25,713 nt of DNA from assembly GCA_964589725.1 (NCBI GenBank), contig CAZPUJ010000710.1, positions 1 through 25,713 on the forward strand. The letters run 5' to 3'. This stretch comes from CAYSHJ01 sp964589725. GTDB lineage: Bacteria > Planctomycetota > Planctomycetia > Planctomycetales > Planctomycetaceae. Below are positions 13,295-20,506 of this stretch, one piece after another. The position numbers were made by a program, and so were the translations under genes. The notes under the pieces were generated by a model. That model ran no database searches, was not told the origin of the DNA, and saw only the letters and a program-made list of their open reading frames with translations. The number at the start of each line of letters is the position of its first letter. Position 1 is the first letter of the stretch.

Positions 13295-15829
13295 CTACTT
13301 TTTGGTTTCTTCCGTCGCCAGGAATTCCATGAGCGTGGCGGACGCCGCACTCTTTTTGAATGGTGGTTGAACGACGAATTGCTTCACGGCGATTTGAGCC
13401 AGAAACGATGGAATCGTCTTCAAATCCGAAGTCAAGAACACATGACCGAATCTACCGAAAGGGCGAATGTCCGCAATGTTAATCGGACTCGGCAGAGGGC
13501 GACTTTCCGTCTTATAGCCAACTTCGGGGAGTTTAAACAGCGGCTGGGTCGCTCGTCCTTTGTAGACGACGCAGGTCGCGATCAGTCGCACCTCACCTGC
13601 CACCACGGTACCTGTCACGCCTAATGCATTCTGGTAAGTGCCACTGTTTCGTTGGTCGAATTTGGTGGCCTCTACCCGTAGCTTAACGACATAATCGAAA
13701 TCCTTCGCGGAGCCCAAGTTGCTGACCTGAAAGCCGGAACGAGTGAACCAATCGCTCAGGCAGGTGAGTGCCTCTGTTCGTGCCGCGTCGTTGACGAGGA
13801 AGTCAGGGTCTTCCAACTGAATCAAAGCCGACCGCTGCGAGAGATTTGGAGGAATGACGCCCGCATTGCTCGATCGTTTGCTCAAGGTGATGGCGGTGAT
13901 CCCCCTTCCCTGAGGATCGCTCCCCGCGCCCTGCCCCACGGCTGTGTACTTCCCCATTCCCGTCAGCTCACTTCCATCTGGGCTGACTCGCAGCGCGAAT
14001 GAGGTGAAGTTCACAGGGCCGGAATTGTCGGCCGACTTGTCCAGTCGCAGCGTCAACATCTGGCCTTGCAAGGCGAGTAGATAAGTCCGCTGGGTCGGGA
14101 CGACTCGTGTGCCGGCTCCGACCGTGAGCAACAGGAATTGATCGCGACGATCTAACCGCGCACGATCCGACAACTCGTTGGCTCCGCGTTGATGATCCGT
14201 GCGAATCCAGACTTCCTGCAGGTCGTAATCGCCTTTGAGTCGATTCAACAACTCGGTTTTCGGATCGACGGGAGTCTGTGTTTTCGGAGTACTGGCAGAC
14301 GGCGTCTTCGGAGTACCGGTAGGCGGCTTGGGCTTAGCCTTGGCCTTGGGCTTGGGCGGCGGCGTGGGAACTGGCTGGGCGGGGGGAGTTGTTGTTTCCG
14401 GGGCCATCGGTGGTCGAGCCTTCAGCTTGGGGGACTCGGTGCCTTTGTTGCTTTTCCTTGGTGCTGGCTTGATCGCGGGCGAAGGCGGTGCTGGCGCAGT
14501 TTGCGAATCGCGACTCGCGGGTGGACTGACGGGAGCTGAACGAGGTGTGGTCGTCGAAGGCTGCTCCTCAGTCGTCTGGTTGTCGGGTTTGGTCGAGTTG
14601 GACTTCAGCGACGTCTCGGGGCTCGGCTCGTAATCCAGGGGGGTCTTCTGGTCGGAGAAGGCAACGCTTCCGGCAGCGGAGTTGCTTGTCGGATTCTTCA
14701 AGTCATTGCGTCCGGTGGCTTCGTTCGAGTCAGATCGTGAGGGACGACTCGACACGACCGCCCAGACGCTGGCGAGGCCCAACAGCACGAGGGCACATCC
14801 TGCGAAAATCCACTTCTGTTGCACTGGCAGCGACGAAACGGGACCGCGATGCGAACGGGATACCTTGCTCGACGGAGTCAGCGCATGAGCCTCGGCATCC
14901 GCCAACTCGAACATCTCGTGCAGTTGCCTCGTAGATCTGGATTCGAGCGCGGCGGCGCTCTCGTTCGCTGGGAAGAGCGGCATGACGGAAGTGCTTGGAG
15001 CCGGCGGCGTGGCGGACGGCACGATCACGAATTCGACTTCATCGCTGGAGATCGGAGACCGCGCGGGCATGGGCGGAGGAACCGGCAGTGAATTCGATCC
15101 CGCCGCGCCGAAGGCGCGCGATTGACGCGGAGCGGTTTGCGGTGGAGAAAGCTGACGGTGCGAATTCGGCGCGGTCTTCATGGACGGCGTGACGGCTTGG
15201 TCTGCATCCGCAGCTTGTTGCAGGAACTGCATCGTCTCAGCGGACGTGGCGAACAGCGCGGTGGGCGGAGAGGGCAACGGGTTGGGAAGCGAACTGTGCG
15301 AATTCGGCGCGGTCTTCATGGACGGCGTGATGGCTTGGTCCGCATCCGCAGCTTGTTGCAGGAACTGCATCGTCTCAGCGGACGTGGCGAACAGCGCGGT
15401 GGGCGAGACAGCGCCCTCCGCCGCTTGTTGCAGAAACTGCATCGTCTCGGCGACTGCTTCCGGGTGGATATCTTTGCGAAACATTAACCAGCCAGCGATC
15501 TGTTCGGCGGACCATTCCGAGCCTTCACGAGCTTGCACGGCCCGCAGTTCATCGCGGATTTCCACACGCAGCCGCAGGAGGTACTCGCTCAGGTCTGTGG
15601 CGTTGTTGAAGACTCTCGATGCGGCACCCAACTGAGTCATTAATTCGCACGCCTGTTGTGCGGTCTGCTTGTTGGCGTGGCTTTGATATGGCAACAATTC
15701 GCGCATACGTTCGCGCAAGGCTGCCTTCAGCGTGTCGAGATTCGGTTGGAACAAGGGCTGGCCCAGCAGTTCGTAATGGCTGCGTGGCTTGCGAGTCGGA
15801 TCGAGCCACTGCTTCAGCGACTCGTTCAT
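13295..15829 (-). CDS. Membrane protein with J-like N-terminus and internal repeats
   Basis: An 844-residue protein. Residues 17-88 (SHYELLGQPLFQPNLDTL, RMRELLPYQS, then alanine-rich helices ending SEYLLRLR) resemble the degenerate J-type domains of planctomycetes: the HYELLG start is there but no HPD. The motif AETMQFLQQAA occurs at residues 127, 151 and 197; the last two sit in a 46-residue duplication. A Pro/Ser-rich linker leads to one transmembrane helix (WIFAGCALVLLGLASVWAVV, 340-359), then a long Pro/Lys/Thr-rich stretch, about residues 365-530. The C-terminal 300 residues hold a small beta-rich domain beginning LLNRLKGDYDLQEVWI and a second domain ending with VKQFVVQPPFKK; neither is recognised. 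Topology: N-terminus in the cytoplasm, C-terminus outside. It starts in a 4-bp ATGA overlap with the preceding gene. A partnership with the adjacent Hsp70 is inference. Confidence 0.8.
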   Translation of the reverse strand: MNESLKQWLDPTRKPRSHYELLGQPLFQPNLDTLKAALRERMRELLPYQSHANKQTAQQACELMTQLGAASRVFNNATDLSEYLLRLRVEIRDELRAVQAREGSEWSAEQIAGWLMFRKDIHPEAVAETMQFLQQAAEGAVSPTALFATSAETMQFLQQAADADQAITPSMKTAPNSHSSLPNPLPSPPTALFATSAETMQFLQQAADADQAVTPSMKTAPNSHRQLSPPQTAPRQSRAFGAAGSNSLPVPPPMPARSPISSDEVEFVIVPSATPPAPSTSVMPLFPANESAAALESRSTRQLHEMFELADAEAHALTPSSKVSRSHRGPVSSLPVQQKWIFAGCALVLLGLASVWAVVSSRPSRSDSNEATGRNDLKNPTSNSAAGSVAFSDQKTPLDYEPSPETSLKSNSTKPDNQTTEEQPSTTTPRSAPVSPPASRDSQTAPAPPSPAIKPAPRKSNKGTESPKLKARPPMAPETTTPPAQPVPTPPPKPKAKAKPKPPTGTPKTPSASTPKTQTPVDPKTELLNRLKGDYDLQEVWIRTDHQRGANELSDRARLDRRDQFLLLTVGAGTRVVPTQRTYLLALQGQMLTLRLDKSADNSGPVNFTSFALRVSPDGSELTGMGKYTAVGQGAGSDPQGRGITAITLSKRSSNAGVIPPNLSQRSALIQLEDPDFLVNDAARTEALTCLSDWFTRSGFQVSNLGSAKDFDYVVKLRVEATKFDQRNSGTYQNALGVTGTVVAGEVRLIATCVVYKGRATQPLFKLPEVGYKTESRPLPSPINIADIRPFGRFGHVFLTSDLKTIPSFLAQIAVKQFVVQPPFKKSAASATLMEFLATEETKK
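15158..15405. repeat. 138-bp-period duplication inside the J-like gene
   Basis: The stretches 15158-15267 and 15296-15405 are identical except at two positions, with a period of 138 bp (46 codons), so the duplication keeps the frame. A third, shorter and more diverged copy of the core (cttgttgcagaaactgcatc) follows at about 15424. The near identity shows that the duplication is recent or kept homogeneous by recombination. Confidence 0.92.
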
Positions 15830-18573
15830 GACTTCGGCTTTCCACGGAGTTCCGCCAACAGTTTTCCCGCAAGTTGGCCAGCGTGTCCGCCGGGGTCCAG
15901 TTGCATGGCGACCTTCAACAGCGGCTCCGCACGGGAACGGGTCTTCTCCGATTTCAAATGCAGTTGTGCCAAGCGAACACGATCGGCAGCGAGAGTCGCT
16001 CCTTGAGCCTTCGCCTTATCCAACAGCCCGCGTGCCTCGGCCTGATCCGGGTTGAGTTCCAGCACGGCGGGCAACAAATACAGCGCACGTAGCACATCGT
16101 CTTCGCGGACCACCGTTTTGAGATTGGCTCGCGCTTCTTGCAGCCGGCCCTCAGCCAGCGAGGCCAATTCCTCTTGCCGCGAACGCAGCCGCTGTTGCAC
16201 CTTTTGACGTTCGCGAGGCAGTTCCCAGCCAGCCAACTCATAAGCCGCTGCACGAAACGCGGACCATTGCTTCGCCTGCCAAGCCTTGTCGGCCAACGCG
16301 GCGATGCGATCAATGTCCGCCAACAAGCGCGGCTGGGACTGTGTTTCAATCCGCGAGGCTTCGTCAGTCTGTTCGCTGGCGGGATATCGCTGCCGGAATG
16401 TTTGCAACTCGCGTGCGAGTGCGAAGGCCGGCTCCGATTCGCGGCCGGCAAGCTGTTGAATACGGCTCCAGTGTTCCGCTTCGGCCTTGCGGCTGGAGCG
16501 CAATTCCAACTCGGTCGCCCAGCCGTGATGCAACTTGTCCGCTTCGGCTTTGAGGTCAGACGAACACACTTCGAGGAATGGTGCCCAAGTCGCGACCGCT
16601 CGTTCGAGATTCCCTTGAGCCGCAAACTTCGTCGCGCGTGACAGAACTTCGCGGCATGTGTGCCGGACGAACTGCTCCAACTCGACGCTCAAAGCACGCC
16701 AGCGCGAATGCGTCTTCCAAGACTCTAAAGAAGCCAGCGCATCGGTCGCTGCTCGGATTTCCGTCGCCAACTGCTCGCGGCCGATCGCGCCTTCCGTGAG
16801 ATCGCGGACCAGCGGCGCGACCGCGTCGAACAAGACTTCAGTCGTCTGCTCGTTCCAACGACGCGCCTCCGAGTCACTCACGGAACCTTCCGAGCGACCG
16901 ATCACGCGACACTCAGCGATTAATTCCGAAGTGTTACCGCGAGCGAGTAATTCCAACGCCCGCTCGTAGCGTGTTCGCGCGGTCAATCGCTGGCCGAGCG
17001 CCGTCGATTGAGCGGACTTCAACGAGCCTTTGTTCTTTTCCAGCTCGTTCACCGATTCAATCAGCCCGCGCACCTGACTGTCGGGCAACCCCGGCAGCAC
17101 CGCCAACGCGACCCGCATCTGCTGATCGCGAGCGTCTCGGTCGCCTTCCATTTGACACTTCTTGGCATCGGCGACGGCCCGGCGTCCCACGGCCAAACGC
17201 TGCGGTTCGCGCAACTCGGCCGCCAACTGAGTCAACCGTTTGCGATCCGCCTCCGGCATGTCGTAGTGGTGCAAGGCCGCGAACTCTGCGCGGGACTTCA
17301 TCTCCAACGCCGGCGTGACCTGCTCTTGCTGGAACAAGCTCTTCGCTTGCTGCAAACCCTGCTCGATTTGCCGCAGCCCGTCCACCTTCCGCTCCAACTG
17401 TTTTAGCCGCGAACGCAACGCCGCGAGGTTCCGGCTGTACGGCGCCAAGTCCTGCGCATGCTCTTCGAACTGCTGCGCGGCCGTGCGATTCAATTCACGA
17501 GCTTGATCCAACTTTTCGTCGGTGATCGCTTGCCGCAGCTCGGCCAACAATTTTTGGAAGATCGCAATCGACGGTGCTGGCGGCTGAGGTTTCGGAGTCA
17601 ATCGCTCGACGAGCAGAGCGATCACTTCTTTCAAACGTACCGCGCGGGCATCTTCTTCAGACACCGTCTGTCCGTGCAAAATCCATTGCCAAGTTTCCGC
17701 CTGTGCCAGCGCCTTCTCAGCGTCCTCTTGACCGAGCAAGCTATCGATCATCGCGAGCGTGACTTCGACTTCCAAATCATTCCCGTCCGCGCGAGTCTGC
17801 GCCACCGGGGAATCATTGTCCTCTGTTTCGCCCTTCTCTGGCTTCGCTCCTTTCTCGCCTGTGGTTTGCGACGCCGATTTGCTCGCCGCGTCATCCGAGC
17901 CGGACGCGCTCGGAACCTCTGGATTGCCGGTGGGCTTCCCGGCCGCAGTCTTGCCGTCGGAACCCGGTACGCCACGTCCGTCCTTCGCCGTAGCCGTCTC
18001 TGTCGCGGCACGCGAATCGTTTTCGCGTTCGGTGGAACGCATCGCGAAGGCTCCGATCGCTCCCACTGCGATCACAGCGGCGGCGATCAGCGGCCCCTTC
18101 GAGAAGATGACTCGCGGAGGAGCGGCATCAGATCGAACCGACGCGGTCGCGCGAGCGGCACTAGGTGACGTGGGCGGCGCTTCGTCGTCACTCGTCGCAA
18201 CACGCGCCGTCGCGACGGCCACCTTTTGCAGTCTCTCGCCAACCGGCACTCCCGCGCCGCACGACGGGCAATACACCGTGTTGCCCACATCGTCCGCCGT
18301 CACCGGAATCGTGCAGCCGCACAAGCAAGCGACCTCGGCAACCGTTCGTTCCCGCCAAGCCGCCGCACCCGCCACTTCAAACACCGAACCGCGTGAGCGC
18401 GCCGGTCGGGCATCATCACCCACCGCCACGGACTTGGCCGAATGAACGGTCACCGCCGGATTCTCCGGCAGTTCGATCAGCCGCTGACACGACTGGCAAT
18501 ACACCTCGCTCCCCCAGTCGTCGTCGCCGACAACGTTCGAGAAACGACAGTGAGGACAATCGAACGATGACAT
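15826..18573 (-). CDS. Zinc-ribbon, single-pass membrane, long coiled-coil protein
   Basis: A 915-residue protein. Two zinc ribbons lie at the N-terminus: Cys6/Cys9 with Cys26/Cys29 (FDCPHCRF ... VYCQSC) and Cys83/85/87 with Cys102/Cys105 (ACLCGC ... VYCPSC). One transmembrane helix follows (GPLIAAAVIAVGAIGAFAM, 160-178), then an acidic, low-complexity stretch (about 180-280) and some 630 residues of predominantly helical sequence with coiled-coil character (for example ARELNRTAAQQFEEHAQ and LRSRLKQLERKVDGL), possibly TPR-like. The topology suggested is ribbons in the cytoplasm and a long helical arm in the periplasm. I placed the start at 18573, where AGGCGAG precedes MSSFDCPHC; an open frame extends upstream to 18654 into the neighbour. 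The ExbD-like gene stops 34 bp upstream, and the J-like gene starts in a 4-bp overlap, so these belong to one operon. Confidence 0.82.
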   Translation of the reverse strand: MSSFDCPHCRFSNVVGDDDWGSEVYCQSCQRLIELPENPAVTVHSAKSVAVGDDARPARSRGSVFEVAGAAAWRERTVAEVACLCGCTIPVTADDVGNTVYCPSCGAGVPVGERLQKVAVATARVATSDDEAPPTSPSAARATASVRSDAAPPRVIFSKGPLIAAAVIAVGAIGAFAMRSTERENDSRAATETATAKDGRGVPGSDGKTAAGKPTGNPEVPSASGSDDAASKSASQTTGEKGAKPEKGETEDNDSPVAQTRADGNDLEVEVTLAMIDSLLGQEDAEKALAQAETWQWILHGQTVSEEDARAVRLKEVIALLVERLTPKPQPPAPSIAIFQKLLAELRQAITDEKLDQARELNRTAAQQFEEHAQDLAPYSRNLAALRSRLKQLERKVDGLRQIEQGLQQAKSLFQQEQVTPALEMKSRAEFAALHHYDMPEADRKRLTQLAAELREPQRLAVGRRAVADAKKCQMEGDRDARDQQMRVALAVLPGLPDSQVRGLIESVNELEKNKGSLKSAQSTALGQRLTARTRYERALELLARGNTSELIAECRVIGRSEGSVSDSEARRWNEQTTEVLFDAVAPLVRDLTEGAIGREQLATEIRAATDALASLESWKTHSRWRALSVELEQFVRHTCREVLSRATKFAAQGNLERAVATWAPFLEVCSSDLKAEADKLHHGWATELELRSSRKAEAEHWSRIQQLAGRESEPAFALARELQTFRQRYPASEQTDEASRIETQSQPRLLADIDRIAALADKAWQAKQWSAFRAAAYELAGWELPRERQKVQQRLRSRQEELASLAEGRLQEARANLKTVVREDDVLRALYLLPAVLELNPDQAEARGLLDKAKAQGATLAADRVRLAQLHLKSEKTRSRAEPLLKVAMQLDPGGHAGQLAGKLLAELRGKPKS

Positions 18574-18607
18574 GATCTCGCCTAGAACTTGACGCAACGC
18601 ATGGTGG

Positions 18608-19495
18608 CTACTGAATTCCGCGATTGCCGCCGCCAAAATAAATGGATTCGCCAACTGACATCGGACTCCAATTCACATCAAATCGCATTTTCCAAACGCG
18701 GTCCCGCAAGGTTCGAAACGTCTCGAAGCTTTCGGGATAGACCGTGAATTGCAAGTAGCTCTCTGCCGGATTAAGCCCGTTGAGTCGGGCCATGAGTTTT
18801 GAAGAGGGTAAAGCCAATTCCTCCAGAGACTCACCGGAATGGCCTTCTTTTCGTTTGCCGGTTAGTGCGACCTGGGATCTGATGAGTCCGATCTGAGGTC
18901 CGATGAATATCTCCAAGTCGAAGTCTCCGCTCTCGGCCTGAATGAGATGCGTGCCTGGTTCGAATTTCGGATTTTGAGCGAGTCTCTTTTTCAATTGCTT
19001 GTCATGATCCACGTTATCAATGAACCCAATTCGATTGTTCTCAACAACCAATACGATGTCGGGATCTTTTGTCGTCTTGCGTTCAAATGGCGGTCGGTAA
19101 CGAACGTCTTTGACCTTGCTCGGCTCCGGTGGCTTCGTCGCGTCTTTGTCGTCGACGGGTTGCACGCTTTGAACTTGATCCAGCAACTCTTTGGCTTGCT
19201 CCTGGAGTTCACCGAAGCGGCTGCGCAGATGAGTCACGTCTTTATCGGAGGTTTGCAGACGGATCCGCAAGTTCGCCACCCGACTTTCCAGCGCGGCCAA
19301 GGGGCGATCGCCACGGAACGGCTCCACAGGCGGCACATCGATGCCCGGCGGTGGGGGAGGTGGTTGAGATCCTGCTTCGTCGGTGATTCCGATGACCAGC
19401 ACCAATACCAAGATCAACGCGCCGACCAAATTAGTCACCGAGTCGGCCAGACCGTCAAAGTTCATTTCGACCTGTGAATCTCGTGAGCGAGCCAT
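18608..19495 (-). CDS. ExbD/TolR-like stator protein with transmembrane Asp
   Basis: A 295-residue protein with one N-terminal transmembrane helix and a periplasmic domain. The start VEMNFDGLADSVTNLVGALI aligns with the ExbD pattern EINMTPLIDVVFLLLIFF so that Glu10, Asn12, Leu16 and Asp18 coincide; Asp18 would be the proton-carrying residue. After a Pro-rich segment (PPPPPPGIDVPPVEP) comes a coiled coil (AALESRVANLRIRLQTSDKD through ELQEQAKELLDQV) and a domain with DIVLVVENNRIGFID and YLQFTVYPESFETFRTLRD, similar in plan to the neighbouring ExbD-like protein. It is twice the length of ordinary ExbD (about 140 residues), and no OmpA peptidoglycan-binding motif is seen. TAGGAG 6 bases before the ATG at 19495 fixes the start. 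It presumably pairs with the ExbB-like channel. Confidence 0.72.
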   Translation of the reverse strand: MARSRDSQVEMNFDGLADSVTNLVGALILVLVLVIGITDEAGSQPPPPPPGIDVPPVEPFRGDRPLAALESRVANLRIRLQTSDKDVTHLRSRFGELQEQAKELLDQVQSVQPVDDKDATKPPEPSKVKDVRYRPPFERKTTKDPDIVLVVENNRIGFIDNVDHDKQLKKRLAQNPKFEPGTHLIQAESGDFDLEIFIGPQIGLIRSQVALTGKRKEGHSGESLEELALPSSKLMARLNGLNPAESYLQFTVYPESFETFRTLRDRVWKMRFDVNWSPMSVGESIYFGGGNRGIQ

Positions 19496-19527
19496 GATGA
19501 CTCCTAACGCGGGCAATGCCCGCTTAC

Positions 19528-19656
19528 TTTGGACTGCGGTGACTTGTCACTGCTTTTGATTCGTCGCGAAGCGACTCTACTCTCAATCGTGGGAAACTCC
19601 GACAAAAAGCGGCTCCGCCGCAAATTCAAAGCGGTGACAGACCACCGCAGTCCAAA
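19528..19656. repeat. 29-bp inverted repeat between the two ExbD-like genes
   Basis: The arms 19528-19556 (tttggactgcggtgacttgt...) and 19628-19656 (...accaccgcagtccaaa) pair at 25 of 29 positions, with a 71-bp spacer that itself contains small palindromes (tcgtcgcgaagcgac). The right arm directly abuts the stop codon of the upstream ExbD-like gene. I recognise the tttggactgcggtgac type as a dispersed planctomycete repeat. It could fold into an intercistronic hairpin. Confidence 0.85.
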
Positions 19657-20433
19657 TCACTCATTCAACGAACCAACAAACTCCCAATCGCGTGAAAATG
19701 GTTCGATGCCTACGTCGATCTTCTCCCCTGGTTTTGCATCGGCCTTGTTGAAGTCTTTTCCCAAGGCCGCACGAAACTCGTCGTACGCTTTGGAACCATT
19801 CGGATGAATCAGCAGCAGCAGGTACTCTTTCCCGCGTTTGCCGTGGGAGGCGGTTAGAAAGCGTTTGAGTTCTGGACCGAATTCAAGCGGGGACTTGTCG
19901 TCTTTGGCCACCAATCGAGGAAACTTTTGCTTCGAGGGTTGCACGAGATAGCCATCGGCGGAGATTTCGATGAACACCGGCTTCTTCACGACACGAAAGA
20001 CGTTAATGCTGGGATCCGTTTCGGGAACGGGACGCACTCGGTCGGGTTGGTCCAACGGCTGCAAGACGGGCGGCTTGCGACTGGGGCTCGCGGCGATTTC
20101 GTCACGCTTCAACTCGATCAGCGCTTCCAAATCTTGCAGCATGCGTTCGAGAACGACTCGGTCCTGTTCGCGCTGAGCCAATTCACCGGCCAAACGCGCC
20201 GCTTGCTGATCGAGCGCGTCGTACGTCGCGTCATCAATGCCGTCCTCGAGACCGTGCCGCCTGCGAACGGGCTCGGGGGGAGGTTTCCCAAGCTCCACAA
20301 TTTGCTTCTCTGCGGAGATCACGCGGGTTCCCAACATGATCACCAAAAACAAAGTCAGCACGCCGATGATGCAGCACAGAACGCTCAGGAACGGGAACAT
20401 GCTGACTTCGATTTTGGAACTGCGGCGAGCCAT
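19657..20433 (-). CDS. ExbD/TolR-like stator protein lacking the transmembrane Asp
   Basis: A 258-residue protein with a short cytoplasmic start, one transmembrane helix and a periplasmic domain. IEVSMFPFLSVLCCIIGVL aligns with the ExbD pattern EINMTPLIDVVFLLLIFF; the Pro is kept (Pro14), but the Asp is Ser17. A coiled coil follows (DALDQQAARLAGELAQREQD through LERMLQDLEALIELKRDEI), and then a domain with KKPVFIEISADGYLVQPSK and KEYLLLLIHPNGSKAYDEF, the latter typical of planctomycete ExbD-like proteins. It resembles the 295-residue neighbour in plan, so the two are likely paralogues forming a heterodimer. The gene lies 73 bp after the ExbB-like gene and is separated from the next by a hairpin repeat. 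Confidence 0.75.
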   Translation of the reverse strand: MARRSSKIEVSMFPFLSVLCCIIGVLTLFLVIMLGTRVISAEKQIVELGKPPPEPVRRRHGLEDGIDDATYDALDQQAARLAGELAQREQDRVVLERMLQDLEALIELKRDEIAASPSRKPPVLQPLDQPDRVRPVPETDPSINVFRVVKKPVFIEISADGYLVQPSKQKFPRLVAKDDKSPLEFGPELKRFLTASHGKRGKEYLLLLIHPNGSKAYDEFRAALGKDFNKADAKPGEKIDVGIEPFSRDWEFVGSLNE

Positions 20434-20506
20434 GATGCACTTTCAATCGGCGGCGTTGTGGAAAACGCCCGACTCGGAGAGTCAGGCTACGGCGGCGGAA
20501 TGAATC

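Noticed and set aside
15158..15460. CRISPR-like or satellite repeat
   Set aside because: The repeats keep the reading frame of the J-like protein and have only two to three copies with a 46-codon period, so this is a coding duplication.
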